A stretch of DNA of 59,744 nt from an uncultured Burkholderiaceae bacterium (GCA_937871985.1 CALMPB010000249.1:1-59744), one strand, 5' to 3'. Shown: positions 49,108-59,389, numbered from the stretch's first letter. The notes: generated from the sequence alone by a model not told the origin. Program-made: numbers and translations.

Positions 49108-49153
49108 AAAACAAAGACAATGATTGTACCTTGTTTTTTCTTTATAAAACAAG
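49108..49153 (-). promoter_or_regulatory. Promoter and palindromic operator of the Rieske gene
   Basis: On the minus strand TTGTTT (49152-49147), an 18-base spacer and TACAAT (49128-49123) form a promoter. The dyad ACAAT-G-ATTGT (49117-49127) overlaps the -10, flanked by AAAACAA (49108-49114) and TTGTTTT (49131-49137). A second copy of the half site (49146-49153) extends the symmetry. This AT-rich block stands out from the GC-rich surroundings. Confidence 0.55.
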
Positions 49154-49304
49154 ACCTATCCCGCCCACGGCCGGCACGGGAGCGGGCCGGGTTCGCGGTG
49201 CGGGACGTTTCCAGTAGGATGTCCGGGCGCGCTTCTCGTACAATCTGGGTATGCAATGAAACCAGGGCGGCGCCAGCCGGCCGTTTTTTGGGAACACCCT
49301 ACCG

Positions 49305-49604
49305 ATGGTCGATAAACAAGACGCCGTCCGTTCAAAAGAAAGCCCGCCCGCAAGCGGTGCCAAGGCAAAAAAAGAGCCACTGCCTCAGGATTTCGAAACG
49401 GCGCTTGCGCAGCTCGAGGCGCTGGTCGCCCAGATGGAAGGCGGTTCGCTGCCGCTGGAGCAATCGTTGGCTGCCTACGAAAAAGGCGTCGACCTGGCCA
49501 GAATCTGCCAGAACCTGCTCGATTCGGCGGAGCAGCAGGTCAAGGTCTTGCAGGGCAACCTTCTCAAACCGTTTGCCCAGACGCCCGACGGCGACGAGGA
49601 CTGA
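49305..49604 (+). CDS. xseB: Exodeoxyribonuclease VII small subunit
   Basis: Small subunit of the XseAB nuclease that degrades single-stranded DNA. The 99-residue protein has the conserved helical core FETALAQLEALVAQMEGGSL and EQSLAAYEKGVDLARICQ. Its neighbours ispA and dxs follow directly, the standard order in proteobacteria. The large subunit gene is not in this window. Confidence 0.95.
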   Translation: MVDKQDAVRSKESPPASGAKAKKEPLPQDFETALAQLEALVAQMEGGSLPLEQSLAAYEKGVDLARICQNLLDSAEQQVKVLQGNLLKPFAQTPDGDED

Positions 49605-49609
49605 ACAGC

Positions 49610-50527
49610 ATGAGCGGGCAACAAAAGGATTTTTCCTCCTGGCTGGGCGAGCGTGCGCAACATATCGAGGCTGTGCTCGACGGCTTCCTGCCCGAGGCGT
49701 CGATGCAGCCCGCGCGTCTGCACGAAGCCATGCGCTACGCGGTGCTGGGCGGCGGCAAACGAGTGCGGGCCGCCCTGGTCTACGCGGCCGGCGAGGCCTC
49801 GGCCGCGTCCGGCGGCGCGCTGTCCCCGGCCCAGAACATTGCGCTGGATCATGCGGCGGCGGCCGTCGAGCTCATCCATGCCTATTCGCTGGTGCACGAC
49901 GATCTGCCTTGCATGGACGACGATGCCTTGCGGCGCGGCCGCCCTACGGTTCACGTGCGGTTCGACGAAGCAACCGCCATGCTGGCGGGCGACGCCCTGC
50001 AGCCGCTGGCCTTCGAGCTGCTGTCCCAGATGCCGATCGCGCCTGCGCTCATCGTGCAGGCCACCGAAGTGCTGGCCCGCGCGGCGGGCAGCCTGGGCAT
50101 GGCCGGGGGGCAGGCCATCGATTGCGCCAGCGTCGGCATGCTTCTTACCCGCGAGCAACTGCAAACCATGCACAGCCTGAAAACCGGGGCGCTGCTGCAG
50201 GCCAGCATCCTGCTGGGCGGCATCGTGGCCGGCGCCAGCTCGACGACGCGCGCCGGGCTGGAAAGCTATGCTCAGGCCGTGGGGCTGGCCTTCCAGGTGG
50301 CCGACGATATTCTGGACGTAACGGCCGATACCTCCACCCTGGGCAAGACGGCCGGCAAAGATGCGGCCGACAGCAAGCCCACGTATGTTTCCCTGCTGGG
50401 GCTGGAGGGTTCGCGCGAGCTGCTGCATGCCTTGCGTGACGAAGCCCATGCGGCGCTGCTGTCGCTGGGTTCAGCGGGCACGCGCCTGCTCGAAGTGGCT
50501 GATTTCATAGTAAAAAGAGACCGTTGA
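49610..50527 (+). CDS. ispA: Farnesyl diphosphate synthase
   Basis: Condenses isopentenyl diphosphate with dimethylallyl and geranyl diphosphate to give C15 farnesyl diphosphate. The 305-residue protein carries the first Asp-rich motif DDLPCMDDD (residues 97-105) and the second DDILD (232-236). It starts 5 bases after xseB and its stop overlaps a TTG just before dxs. It lies in the MEP/isoprenoid operon. Confidence 0.95.
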   Translation: MSGQQKDFSSWLGERAQHIEAVLDGFLPEASMQPARLHEAMRYAVLGGGKRVRAALVYAAGEASAASGGALSPAQNIALDHAAAAVELIHAYSLVHDDLPCMDDDALRRGRPTVHVRFDEATAMLAGDALQPLAFELLSQMPIAPALIVQATEVLARAAGSLGMAGGQAIDCASVGMLLTREQLQTMHSLKTGALLQASILLGGIVAGASSTTRAGLESYAQAVGLAFQVADDILDVTADTSTLGKTAGKDAADSKPTYVSLLGLEGSRELLHALRDEAHAALLSLGSAGTRLLEVADFIVKRDR

Positions 50528-50532
50528 TTCGT

Positions 50533-52410
50533 ATGACTATCGTCTCACTAGACCAAATCCATTCGCCAGCCGACGTCCGATCCCTGGATCGGCGTCAGCT
50601 CAAAGAGCTTGCGGGGCAACTGCGCGAGTTCGTCCTGCAATCGGTGTCGAAGACCGGAGGGCATCTGTCCTCCAATCTGGGTACGGTCGAGCTTACACTG
50701 GCCCTGCATCATGTTTTCAACACGCCCGACGACCGCATCGTCTGGGACGTGGGGCATCAGTCCTATCCGCACAAAATATTGACGGGCCGCCGCGAGGCCA
50801 TGGCCCATCTGCGCCAGCAGGGCGGTATTTCGGGTTTTCCAAAGCGCAGCGAGTCCGAGTTCGACGCCTTCGGCACGGCGCATTCATCGACGTCGATTTC
50901 GGCGGTGCTGGGCATGGCGGTGGCCTCGCGCAATCTAGGGCGCGATCGCCAGCACATCGCGGTCATCGGCGACGGCGCCATGACGGCGGGCATGGCGTTC
51001 GAGGCCCTGAACAACGCCGGCGTCACCCCCGGCGTCAATGTCCTGGTGGTGCTCAACGACAACGACATGTCGATTTCCCCGCCGGTCGGGGCGCTCAATC
51101 ACTATCTGGCCCGCCTGATGTCCGGACGCTTTTACGCCGCGGCCAAGAACGTGGGCCGCGCCGTGCTGCAGCACGTGCCGCCGGTGCTCGAACTGGCGCG
51201 ACGCTTCGAGGGCCATGCCAAGGGCATGATGTCGCCGGCCACCTTGTTCGAGGAACTGGGCTTCAATTATGTCGGCCCCATCGACGGCCACGATCTCGAC
51301 GCCCTGGTTCCCACACTGGAAAACCTGAAGGAACTGGGCGGCCTGCAGTTCTTGCATGTGGTAACAAAAAAAGGGCAGGGCTACAAGCTGGCCGAGGCCG
51401 ATCCCGTGCTGTATCACGGCCCGGGCAAGTTCGATCCTTCGATCGGCATCCAGAAGCCCGCGACGCCGCCCCGGCAAACCTTCACGCAGGTTTTCGGGCG
51501 CTGGCTGTGCGATATGGCGCAAGCCGACGAACGCCTCGTCGGCGTGACGCCGGCCATGCGGGAAGGCAGCGGGATGGTCGAATTCCACAAGCGCTTCGCG
51601 CAGCGGTATTTCGATGTGGGCATCGCCGAACAGCATGCGGTGACGTTCGCCGCCGGGCTGGCCTGCGAAGGTTTGAAGCCGGTCGTGGCCATCTACTCCA
51701 CTTTCTTGCAGCGCGCCTACGATCAGCTCATTCATGACGTCGCGCTGCAAAACCTGGATGTCACTTTCGCCCTGGACAGGGCGGGCCTGGTCGGCGCCGA
51801 CGGCGCCACCCACGCGGGCAATTACGACATCGCCTTCCTGCGCTGCATTCCCAATATGGTGGTAGCCGCGCCGTCCGACGAAAACGAGGCGCGGCTGCTG
51901 CTCAATACCTGTTACCAGCATCCCGGGCCGGCCTCGGTGCGCTATCCGCGCGGAGCGGGTTGCGGCGCCGAAGTCGTCGCCGGGCTGGAAACCGTGCCCA
52001 TCGGCGAAGGCCGCGTATTGCGCGAAGGGCGCCGCATTGCCATCCTGGGCTTCGGCACGCTGGTTCCCGAAGGCCTGAAGGCGGCCCAGGCGCTTGACGC
52101 TACAATGGTCGACATGCGCTTCGTGAAACCGCTGGATGAAAAACTGCTGGGCAGGCTGGTGCTTTCCCATGATGCGTTCGTCACACTCGAGGAGGGCGCC
52201 GTCATGGGCGGTGCGGGCAGCGCGGTGCTGGAGTACTTCAGCACGCACGCCATGACTCCCGCCGTGCTGCAACTGGGCCTGCCCGACCGCTTCATCGATC
52301 ACGGCGAGCAGGCCGCCTTGCTGAGGTCGCTCGGACTGGATGCCTCGGGCATCGAAAGCGCCGTCCGGGCGCGCTTCATGAAAGTCCAGGCGCAGGACAA
52401 ATGCGCCTGA
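50533..52410 (+). CDS. dxs: 1-deoxy-D-xylulose-5-phosphate synthase
   Basis: First enzyme of the MEP isoprenoid pathway, thiamine diphosphate dependent, from pyruvate and glyceraldehyde 3-phosphate. The 625-residue protein has thiamine-binding [18 protein letters not shown] and NDNDMSIS, then the transketolase pyrimidine domain ([15 protein letters not shown]) and C-terminal domain. I use ATG 50533; TTG 50524, which overlaps the ispA stop, would add three residues. Confidence 0.96.
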   Translation: MTIVSLDQIHSPADVRSLDRRQLKELAGQLREFVLQSVSKTGGHLSSNLGTVELTLALHHVFNTPDDRIVWDVGHQSYPHKILTGRREAMAHLRQQGGISGFPKRSESEFDAFGTAHSSTSISAVLGMAVASRNLGRDRQHIAVIGDGAMTAGMAFEALNNAGVTPGVNVLVVLNDNDMSISPPVGALNHYLARLMSGRFYAAAKNVGRAVLQHVPPVLELARRFEGHAKGMMSPATLFEELGFNYVGPIDGHDLDALVPTLENLKELGGLQFLHVVTKKGQGYKLAEADPVLYHGPGKFDPSIGIQKPATPPRQTFTQVFGRWLCDMAQADERLVGVTPAMREGSGMVEFHKRFAQRYFDVGIAEQHAVTFAAGLACEGLKPVVAIYSTFLQRAYDQLIHDVALQNLDVTFALDRAGLVGADGATHAGNYDIAFLRCIPNMVVAAPSDENEARLLLNTCYQHPGPASVRYPRGAGCGAEVVAGLETVPIGEGRVLREGRRIAILGFGTLVPEGLKAAQALDATMVDMRFVKPLDEKLLGRLVLSHDAFVTLEEGAVMGGAGSAVLEYFSTHAMTPAVLQLGLPDRFIDHGEQAALLRSLGLDASGIESAVRARFMKVQAQDKCA

Positions 52411-52521
52411 ACTTCCGCTCGAGGCGGTCGCGGGAATGTTCCGGCGGCTTTTTGCATCATATATAGTGTGTAGTGTCTTTGATCCACGCCCGGAGCCATC
52501 CGGGCACATTCAGGTTGAATT

Positions 52522-53328
52522 ATGAATTCCTTGATTGATTCGGCAGTTGCCATGCCCGACGTTCAAAGCAGCGAGGATACTCGCCACATGCCCATCCAGC
52601 GGGTTGGCGTGCGGGGCGTGCGCTATCCCTTGCTGGTGGCGGCGGCGGACGGCCAGGCGCTGCCCACGGTGGCCACCTGGGAGCTGACGGTTGCCTTGCC
52701 TGCCCACGAAAAGGGCACCCACATGTCGCGTTTCGTGGCCTTGCTTGAAGAGCATCGCTCCAAGCCCATGACGCCGCAGTTGTTCCTCGGCATGGCCCGG
52801 GCCATGCTGGTGCTGCTGCATGCCGAACAGGGCGACATGTCGGCCAGGTTTCCGTATTTCGTCAACAAGGCGGCTCCGGTTTCAGGCGTAACCAGCTTGA
52901 TGGACTACGAGGTCAAATGGACGGTCAGGGCCAGGGCCGACGGCTCGGACGAGTTCGAACTGGGCCTGCTGGTGCCGGTCACCAGCCTTTGCCCGTGCTC
53001 CAAGGCCATTTCCGAATACGGCGCGCATAACCAGCGCTCGCACGTGTCCGTCGACCTGGCGTTCGACGATGTCGGCGAGCTCGATGTCGATGGGCTCATC
53101 GGCCTGGTCGAACAGCAGGCTTCGTGCGAGCTGTGGGGCTTGCTGAAGCGGCCCGACGAAAAATACGTGACCGAGCGCGCCTACGAGAACCCCAAGTTCG
53201 TCGAAGACCTGGTGCGCGACGTCGCGGTGCGCATCAAGACGGTGCCCGGTGTAAGCCGCTTTCGCGTCGAAGCCGAGAATTTCGAATCCATCCATAACCA
53301 TTCCGCCTACGCCGTGGTGGAAGGCTGA
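52522..53328 (+). CDS. folE2: GTP cyclohydrolase FolE2 (type IB)
   Basis: Converts GTP to 7,8-dihydroneopterin triphosphate, the first step of folate and pterin synthesis, using a metal other than strictly zinc. The 268-residue protein has the conserved Cys loop in [18 protein letters not shown] and the N-terminal [10 protein letters not shown]. It has its own gap upstream, where TATAGT at 52462-52467 may be a -10 element. FolE2 in other bacteria can replace FolE under zinc limitation; no Zur-like site was noticed here. Confidence 0.94.
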   Translation: MNSLIDSAVAMPDVQSSEDTRHMPIQRVGVRGVRYPLLVAAADGQALPTVATWELTVALPAHEKGTHMSRFVALLEEHRSKPMTPQLFLGMARAMLVLLHAEQGDMSARFPYFVNKAAPVSGVTSLMDYEVKWTVRARADGSDEFELGLLVPVTSLCPCSKAISEYGAHNQRSHVSVDLAFDDVGELDVDGLIGLVEQQASCELWGLLKRPDEKYVTERAYENPKFVEDLVRDVAVRIKTVPGVSRFRVEAENFESIHNHSAYAVVEG

Positions 53329-53386
53329 AAGGGCCTGGGGCTGGGCAGCAAGAAAGGCCCCTCGCTGCGCCGCATTTTTGCGGCCC

Positions 53387-53552
53387 TGGCTAATTTTTGC
53401 CCAGCATGGTATTATTAGCGGTTTCTTGCTCGACTCGTGCCTGTAATTTATGGTATCGGGCGGGCTGTCCCTTTTGATGGCTGGCTGTTTTTTCGGGTTT
53501 CTTGCGATGCCCGGTGCTTGCTGCCAAAAGATTTCCTCAAGGAGTGTAGTTT
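53387..53552 (+). promoter_or_regulatory. Promoter and leader of the rpsF operon
   Basis: TATTAT at 53410-53415 with a weak TGGCTA 17 bases upstream is a plausible promoter, giving a leader of about 130 bases. The leader ends with a good AGGAG ribosome site 9 bases before rpsF. Ribosomal protein S6:S18 control motifs occur in such leaders in other bacteria; the short stretch with CCCGGTGC near 53511-53520 could belong to one, but I could not fold it. Confidence 0.35.
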
Positions 53553-53936
53553 ATGCGTCACTACGAAGTAGTGTTTATCGTGCATCCCGATCAAAGCGAG
53601 CAAGTGCCCGCCATGACCGAACGCTATCAGTCCCTGGTTACCGGCAACGGCGGCCAGGTGCATCGTCTGGAAGACTGGGGCCGCCGCCAACTGGCCTACC
53701 CGATCCAAAAGCTGGTCAAGGCCCATTACGTGTGCCTGAACATCGAGTGCAACCAGGCCACCCTGGACGAGCTCGAGCATTCGTTCCGCTACAACGACGC
53801 GGTGCTGCGTCATCTGGTCATCAAGACCAAGAAGGCCGAAACCGGCGCTTCCGTGATGATGAAGTCGGTCGAGCGCGAAGAAGCGCGCAAGACCAGCGCG
53901 GAAGCTGCTGCGGCCAATACCGGCAACCAAGAGTAA
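53553..53936 (+). CDS. rpsF: 30S ribosomal protein bS6
   Basis: Small-subunit protein that pairs with bS18 in the central platform. The 127-residue protein begins [18 protein letters not shown] and includes the conserved [16 protein letters not shown]. The last 30 residues are a Glu/Ala/Lys-rich tail as in related species. It opens the operon rpsF-priB-rpsR-rplI. Confidence 0.97.
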   Translation: MRHYEVVFIVHPDQSEQVPAMTERYQSLVTGNGGQVHRLEDWGRRQLAYPIQKLVKAHYVCLNIECNQATLDELEHSFRYNDAVLRHLVIKTKKAETGASVMMKSVEREEARKTSAEAAAANTGNQE

Positions 53937-53963
53937 GCGCCAGTCGTCGCCCTGGACTTTAGC

Positions 53964-54281
53964 GTGAATCAGCTTGCATTGACAGCGGCAGCCATCGAGG
54001 TCAAGCCTTTAAGGTATACCCCGGCCGGACTGCCAGCCCTGGAAATGCTGTTGAGCCACGAATCCGAAATCGTCGAGGCAGGAATCGCCCGACGCGTCGA
54101 GTTCGTCATTCCCGCCATCGCTCTCGGAGACATCGCCTTGTTGCTGGTTGACACCCCCTTGGGTGCGTCGCTGTCGATAGAAGGGTTTCTAGCCCCTGTC
54201 CGGAAAGGCGCAAGCAAGCTGGTGTTGCATATGCAGCAGGCAAATCGGGCCTTTGCCGGAGGCGCAACCGCCACCGTTTAG
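53964..54281 (+). CDS. priB: Primosomal replication protein PriB
   Basis: Single-stranded-DNA-binding OB-fold protein of the replication-restart primosome. The 105-residue product starts at GTG 53964 and carries the family blocks [20 protein letters not shown] and [11 protein letters not shown]. It sits between rpsF and rpsR, as in most beta- and gammaproteobacteria. Confidence 0.92.
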   Translation: MNQLALTAAAIEVKPLRYTPAGLPALEMLLSHESEIVEAGIARRVEFVIPAIALGDIALLLVDTPLGASLSIEGFLAPVRKGASKLVLHMQQANRAFAGGATATV

Positions 54282-54378
54282 CAAGGCCGCTGGCAAATTC
54301 GAATTGCTCGAGTCGTCCATCCACTCGATGCATGAACCAACATAGCGGGGGACATCCCCCAAATCAAAGAGGCACATT

Positions 54379-54651
54379 ATGGCTTTCTTCAAAAAAGGCA
54401 AAGAAAAACGCAAGTTCACCCAACAGAATCCGCTGTTCAAGCGCCGCAAGTTCTGCCGCTTCACGGCAGCCGGCGTCGAACAGATCGACTACAAGGATCT
54501 GGACACCCTGCGTGACTTCATCCAGGAAAACGGCAAGATCATCCCCGCGCGCCTGACCGGCACCAAGGCCCACTATCAGCGCCAGCTGGACACCGCCATC
54601 AAGCGCGCCCGCTTCCTGGCTTTGTTGCCTTACACCGATAACCACAACTGA
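54379..54651 (+). CDS. rpsR: 30S ribosomal protein bS18
   Basis: Small-subunit ribosomal protein that forms a heterodimer with bS6. The 90-residue protein has the conserved [12 protein letters not shown] and [19 protein letters not shown] followed by [20 protein letters not shown]. The start is ATG 54379, 97 bases after priB. Confidence 0.97.
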   Translation: MAFFKKGKEKRKFTQQNPLFKRRKFCRFTAAGVEQIDYKDLDTLRDFIQENGKIIPARLTGTKAHYQRQLDTAIKRARFLALLPYTDNHN

Positions 54652-54667
54652 TCCGAGGCCCATCGTC

Positions 54668-55123
54668 ATGCAAGTCATTCTGCTCGAAAAAGTCGTCAAT
54701 CTGGGTAACCTCGGTGAAGTCGTTCGCGTGCGCGACGGCTATGCCCGCAATTACCTGATTCCCCAAAAAATCGCCCGTCGCGCCACGGATGCGGCCCTGA
54801 AGGAATTCGAAGCCCGCCGCGCCGAAATCGAAAAAGCCCAGGCCGAAAAACTGGCAGCCGCCCAGGCCGCCGGCGAGAAGCTCAATGGTCTGACCCTCAA
54901 GCTTTCCCAGAAAGCGGGTGTCGACGGCCGCCTGTTCGGTTCGGTCACCACCATGGATATCGCCGCCGCGCTGGCCAAGGAAGGTTTCGACATGGTCGCG
55001 AAATCGCAAGTACGCCTGACCGACGGTTCCATCAAGGCTGTCGGCGAGTTCCCCGCGCAAGTCGCCTTGCACGCTGACGTCGTCTCCGACATCACCGTGG
55101 TTGTCGTCGGCGAAATGGCCTGA
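54668..55123 (+). CDS. rplI: 50S ribosomal protein bL9
   Basis: Large-subunit protein with an N-terminal RNA-binding domain, long connecting helix and C-terminal domain. The 151-residue protein begins [19 protein letters not shown], followed by [16 protein letters not shown], and has the Glu/Ala/Lys-rich helix near residues 45-75. It is last in the ribosomal operon and is followed by a strong terminator. Confidence 0.97.
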   Translation: MQVILLEKVVNLGNLGEVVRVRDGYARNYLIPQKIARRATDAALKEFEARRAEIEKAQAEKLAAAQAAGEKLNGLTLKLSQKAGVDGRLFGSVTTMDIAAALAKEGFDMVAKSQVRLTDGSIKAVGEFPAQVALHADVVSDITVVVVGEMA

Positions 55124-55180
55124 GCGCCCGCAGGGGCGTGGTACATTGCTGATTCCTGGCAGTGTCGGCGCCACGCTGTA

Positions 55181-55209
55181 AAAAAAGCCGGCCCATGGCC
55201 GGCTTTTTT
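55181..55209 (+). terminator. Intrinsic terminator after rplI
   Basis: GCCGGCC (55187-55193) and GGCCGGC (55197-55203) form a perfect stem with a 3-base loop, flanked by six A upstream and six T downstream, so it can work in both directions. Confidence 0.9.
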
Positions 55210-55292
55210 CTTTTGTATTCTATCGATGCCGCGGGCCGGCCGGCCTGCCGCATTCGCCGTCCTGGCGGTTTGCCGCGCAAGACCCGGGGGTA

Positions 55293-56687
55293 ATGATTTT
55301 GGAAAGCACACAATTGTCCGGCGACACGCAACTGGATTACTTGCGCGTGCCTCCGCATTCCATCGAGGCCGAGCAATCGGTTCTGGGCGGCTTGCTGCTG
55401 GACAATGCCGCCTGGGATCGCATTTCCGACGTCGTGGGCGACGAGGACTTCTACCGGTTCGATCACCGCATCATCTGGCAGCACGTCACGCGTCTCATCG
55501 GGCTCTCGCGCCCGGCCGACGTGGTCACCGTGCATGAGTCCCTCGCCATCGCGGGCAAGGCCGAAGAGGTGGGAGGGCTGGCCTATCTGAACGCCCTGGC
55601 CCACAATACCCCGTCGGCCGCCAATATCCGCCGCTATGCCGAAATCGTGCGCGAACGCTCCATGCTGCGCAAGCTGGTTTCGGTGGCCGACGAAATCTCC
55701 GCCGCCGCCTTCAACCCCAAAGGCAAAGAGGCCCGGCAACTGCTGGACGAAGCCGAGTCGCGCGTGTTCCAGATCGCGCAGGAAGGTTCGCGCGGCGTGT
55801 CCGGCTTCCAGGACATCCAGCCCTTGCTGACGCAGGTGGTCGAGCGCATCGACGAGCTTTATCACCGGGAAGGGGATTCGGACATTACCGGCGTTCCCAC
55901 CGGTTTCAGCGACCTGGATCGCATGACGTCGGGCCTGCAGCCCGGCGACCTCGTCATCGTTGCGGGGCGCCCCTCCATGGGGAAGACCTCGTTCTCCATG
56001 AATATCGGCGAGCACGTGGCCATCGAGCAGGGTTTGCCGGTGGCGGTGTTTTCCATGGAAATGGGCGCGGTGCAATTGGCCATGCGCATGGTGGGGTCGG
56101 TGGGCATGCTGGACCAGCACCGCATGCGCACCGGCAAGCTGACCGCCGACGACTGGCCGCGCCTGACGCACGCCGTGCAGCAGGTGCAGGAAGCCCAGAT
56201 CTACATCGACGAAACCCCGGCGCTCAGCTCCATGGAAGTGCGCGCCCGCGCCCGGCGCCTGGCGCGCCAGTGCGGCCAGCTCGGCCTGATCATCATCGAC
56301 TACATGCAGCTCATGTCCGCCAATTCGGCGGGCGAGAACCGGGCGACCGAAATCTCCGAAATCAGCCGTTCGCTCAAGGGCCTGGCCAAAGAGCTCAACT
56401 GCCCGCTCATCGCGTTGTCGCAGCTCAACCGCAGCCTGGAGCAGCGCCCCAACAAGCGTCCCGTCATGAGCGATCTGCGCGAGTCGGGCGCCATCGAGCA
56501 GGATGCCGACCTGATTCTTTTCATCTATCGGGACGAAGTCTACAACCCCGATTCTCCCGACAAGGGCACGGCCGAAATCATCATCGGCAAGCAGCGTAAC
56601 GGCCCCATTGGCAGCGTGCGGCTCACGTTCCAGGGCTCCAGCACCCGCTTCCTGAACTTCTCGTCGGGCATGGGCGGCGGCATGTAG
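55293..56687 (+). CDS. dnaB: Replicative DNA helicase DnaB
   Basis: Hexameric 5'-3' helicase of the replisome. The 464-residue protein has the N-terminal primase-interaction domain (PPHSIEAEQSVLGGLLLDN), the linker, and the RecA-like domain with Walker A GRPSMGKT at 225-232, the Walker B region LIIIDYMQLM, and the arginine-bearing SDLRESGAIEQDADLILF. No intein interrupts the reading frame. The C-terminus ends SSGMGGGM. Confidence 0.96.
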   Translation: MILESTQLSGDTQLDYLRVPPHSIEAEQSVLGGLLLDNAAWDRISDVVGDEDFYRFDHRIIWQHVTRLIGLSRPADVVTVHESLAIAGKAEEVGGLAYLNALAHNTPSAANIRRYAEIVRERSMLRKLVSVADEISAAAFNPKGKEARQLLDEAESRVFQIAQEGSRGVSGFQDIQPLLTQVVERIDELYHREGDSDITGVPTGFSDLDRMTSGLQPGDLVIVAGRPSMGKTSFSMNIGEHVAIEQGLPVAVFSMEMGAVQLAMRMVGSVGMLDQHRMRTGKLTADDWPRLTHAVQQVQEAQIYIDETPALSSMEVRARARRLARQCGQLGLIIIDYMQLMSANSAGENRATEISEISRSLKGLAKELNCPLIALSQLNRSLEQRPNKRPVMSDLRESGAIEQDADLILFIYRDEVYNPDSPDKGTAEIIIGKQRNGPIGSVRLTFQGSSTRFLNFSSGMGGGM

Positions 56688-56771
56688 CGCGCGTCCGTTG
56701 CCGGACGCATCCACGCAACGGGATCATCAACGCCAGCCAGGCCAGCGCCTGCCGCGGCAAGAGCGGCCCGT

Positions 56772-57767
56772 TCAGGCCCGCTCGGGCGTCATGGCCAGGG
56801 CCAGGTCGTAGGCGGCGCGCAGCGAGCTGGGATCCGCGATGCCCTGGCCGGCGATGTCGAAGGCCGTGCCGTGATCGACGCTGGTGCGCACGAACGGCAG
56901 CCCCACGGTGACATTGACGCCGTGATCCACACCCAGATACTTGACGGGGATAAGCCCCTGGTCATGGTATTGGGCGACGACGATGTCGAATTCGCCCCGA
57001 CGCGCCCGCATGAACACCGTGTCTCCGGGCCAGGGCCCGCTGGCGTCGATGCCTTCGCGGCGCGCCTGTTCGATGGCGGGGCCGATGGCTTGCACCTCTT
57101 CAAGGCCGAAACGGCCGTTTTCCCCGGCATGCGGATTCAGCCCAGCCACGGCCACGCGCGGCGCCGCCACGCCCGCCTGCAGACAGGCCTTGTGGGCCAG
57201 GCGTATGGTGTTCAATTCGGCTTCGGGCGTAATAAGGGCGCTGACATTGGCCAGGGCGGTATGGATGGTCACCAGAATGACGCGCAGCTCGGGGTTGGCC
57301 AGCATCATGGCGTAATGTTCGGTGCCGGTGCGCTCGGCCAGGATCTCGGTGTGGCCCGGATAGTCGGCGCCGCCGGCCTGCATGGCTTCCTTGTTGAGCG
57401 GCGCCGTCACGATGGCACGCAGCAGGCCGCGGCTGGCGTCGTCGATGGCCTGGCACAGGTATTCGTAGGCGCCCCTGCCAGCCTGCGCGCTAAGCCTTCC
57501 GGGAGGCAGATCGGCCGGCAGGGGCTGCCAGCGATTGAGCACGGGCATGATGCCGGGGACGGGGGCGCTGCCGGGAGAGTCCAGTTCCTGGATCCGCAGC
57601 ATGGCGTCCAGTTCCAGTCGCCTCAGCGTGCTTTGCAGTACGCCCGCATCGCCGTACACCACACCGTGGTAGGGCAAGCCCTGGGCGAACAGTTTGGCGA
57701 TGATTTCGGGGCCGATGCCCGCGGCATCACCCATGGTGATGCCGACGGGCGGCGCGGCCTGGGTCAT
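56772..57767 (-). CDS. pdxA: 4-hydroxythreonine-4-phosphate dehydrogenase PdxA
   Basis: NAD-dependent, metal-dependent enzyme of pyridoxal phosphate synthesis that oxidises and decarboxylates 4-phosphohydroxythreonine. The 331-residue protein has metal-ligand blocks DYPGHTEILAERTG and VAQYHDQGLIPVKY, and AGLNPHAGENGRFG. ATG 57767 overlaps the phoH stop as ATGA, so translation is probably coupled. A longer frame from 58448 is an artefact inside phoH. PdxA2-type paralogues exist, so pathway assignment is a little less sure than the family. Confidence 0.92.
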   Translation of the reverse strand: MTQAAPPVGITMGDAAGIGPEIIAKLFAQGLPYHGVVYGDAGVLQSTLRRLELDAMLRIQELDSPGSAPVPGIMPVLNRWQPLPADLPPGRLSAQAGRGAYEYLCQAIDDASRGLLRAIVTAPLNKEAMQAGGADYPGHTEILAERTGTEHYAMMLANPELRVILVTIHTALANVSALITPEAELNTIRLAHKACLQAGVAAPRVAVAGLNPHAGENGRFGLEEVQAIGPAIEQARREGIDASGPWPGDTVFMRARRGEFDIVVAQYHDQGLIPVKYLGVDHGVNVTVGLPFVRTSVDHGTAFDIAGQGIADPSSLRAAYDLALAMTPERA

Positions 57768-59389
57768 AGCGCTTCGCTGGCGTAGTCGGCCAGGCGCGAG
57801 CGTTCTCCGCGCTGCAGGGTTATGTGGCCGGCATGCGGCCATCCCTTGAAGCGATCCACGACGTAGGTCAGCCCCGAACTGCCCTCGGTAAGGTAGGGGG
57901 TGTCGATTTGCGCGATATTGCCCAGGCACACGATTTTCGTGCCGGGGCCGGCCCGGGTGACCAGGGTCTTCATCTGCTTGGGGGTGAGGTTCTGGGCTTC
58001 GTCGATGATGAGGAACTTGTTCAGGAAGGTGCGGCCGCGCATGAAGTTCAGGGACTTGACCTTGATGCGCGAGCGTATGAGCTCCATGGTGGAGTTCTTG
58101 CTCCATTCCTGGGCGCCGTTGCCGCCGCCCGAGCCCGACACGACCTCGTTGCCGGCTCCCAGGTGCAGGACTTCCAGGTTGTCCTCCAGGGCGCCCATCC
58201 AGGGCAGCATTTTTTCTTCCTCGGTGCCGGGCAGGAAACCGATGTCGTCGCCGACCGGGACGGTGGCGCGGGTGATGATGATTTCGTTGTAGCGCTTGGT
58301 TTCCAGCGTCTGGGTCAGCGCCGCAGCCAGGGCCAGCAGCGTCTTGCCGGTGCCGGCCTGGCCCAGCAGCGAGACGAAATCGCATTCGGGGTTCATCAGC
58401 AGGTTCAGGGCGAAATTCTGTTCGCGGTTGCGCGCGGTGATGCCCCACACATTGTTCTTGCCGTGGCTGTAGTCGCGCAGCGTCGCCAGCACCGCGCTTT
58501 TGCCGGTGACTTCCTTGACCTGGGCGTACAGAGGCAGCTCGCCTTCGAAGTAGACGAACTCATTGACGATGAATTCGGAGCACAGCGGCCCTTTGATGCG
58601 GTAATACGTGGTGCCGCCTTGCTGCCAGGACTCCACGTCCTTGCCGTGCTTGGTCCAGAAGTTCTCGGGCAGAGGCAGCACGCCGTCGTACAGCAGATCC
58701 GAGTCGTCCAGGACGTGATCGTTGAAGTAGTCTTCGGCCTGCATGCCCAGGGAGAGCGCCTTGAGCCGCATATTGATGTCTTTCGACACCAGCGTGATCT
58801 GGCGCTTGGGCATGGTTTCCTGCAGCGCGTGCACGACGCTGAGGATGACGTTGTCGGCCTTGCCGTGCGGCAGTTCGATGGGCAACTGGGAGTGCAGCGC
58901 CGTGGTCTGGAAATGCAGGGATCCGAGCGCCTCCTGGTTGCCCAGGGTGTCGAGCGCGATGCCTTCCTTGAGTTTGCTGGAGGTGCCGACCAGGCCGTCC
59001 AGAAAGCGGCTGACCTGGCGTGCGTTGCGCGCCACCTCGGACATACCCTTTTTTTGGTGATCGAGCTCTTCGAGCACGATCATGGGCAGGAAAATGTCGT
59101 GTTCTTCGAACTTGAACAGCGAGTTGGGATCGTGCAGCAGCACATTGGTGTCCAGAACGAACAGCTTGCGCCGCGCCACGGGCAGGCGGGTTTTTTTCTT
59201 GGGGCGCGATCCGCTGACCACCGACAGGCGCGGCGATTCGGGGGATGGCGCGGGGGCTGCCGGGGGTTGTGCGGGTTGCTTGGCAACGGGAGCGGGCGGG
59301 GTATCCAGGATGTCGGGCTCCGCCTCGAACCGGGCTTCGGCGGCGCCAACGAGTGCTCCCATCAGGTTTGGCAGCTTGGGTAGCGGCAT
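57764..59389 (-). CDS. PhoH-family ATPase with N-terminal PIN domain
   Basis: Cytoplasmic ATPase fused to a PIN-type ribonuclease domain (541 residues from ATG 59389). The PIN domain is at about 73-205 (KLFVLDTNVLLHDPNSLFKF, then VLEELDHQKKGMSEVARNA). The PhoH ATPase follows with Walker A LLGQAGTGKTLLALAAAL and Walker B FLIIDEAQNLTPKQMKTL. Relatives such as mycobacterial PhoH2 are RNA helicase/ribonucleases. The longer frame to 59668 translates the repeat array and is rejected. It probably heads a unit with pdxA. Confidence 0.92.
   Translation of the reverse strand: MPLPKLPNLMGALVGAAEARFEAEPDILDTPPAPVAKQPAQPPAAPAPSPESPRLSVVSGSRPKKKTRLPVARRKLFVLDTNVLLHDPNSLFKFEEHDIFLPMIVLEELDHQKKGMSEVARNARQVSRFLDGLVGTSSKLKEGIALDTLGNQEALGSLHFQTTALHSQLPIELPHGKADNVILSVVHALQETMPKRQITLVSKDINMRLKALSLGMQAEDYFNDHVLDDSDLLYDGVLPLPENFWTKHGKDVESWQQGGTTYYRIKGPLCSEFIVNEFVYFEGELPLYAQVKEVTGKSAVLATLRDYSHGKNNVWGITARNREQNFALNLLMNPECDFVSLLGQAGTGKTLLALAAALTQTLETKRYNEIIITRATVPVGDDIGFLPGTEEEKMLPWMGALEDNLEVLHLGAGNEVVSGSGGGNGAQEWSKNSTMELIRSRIKVKSLNFMRGRTFLNKFLIIDEAQNLTPKQMKTLVTRAGPGTKIVCLGNIAQIDTPYLTEGSSGLTYVVDRFKGWPHAGHITLQRGERSRLADYASEAL

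Noticed and set aside
50935..52509. 524-codon antisense frame opposite dxs
   Set aside because: Shadow of dxs, no start signal.
56692..56709. GCGTCCG/CGGACGC hairpin after dnaB
   Set aside because: A good 7-bp stem but no T run on either strand, so not called a terminator.
56772..58448. 558-codon version of PdxA
   Set aside because: The first 227 codons are phoH DNA in the wrong frame; the family start is ATG 57767.
57824..59383. 519-codon frame opposite phoH
   Set aside because: Shadow of the PIN-PhoH gene; Gly/Val/Gln-rich with no family motif.
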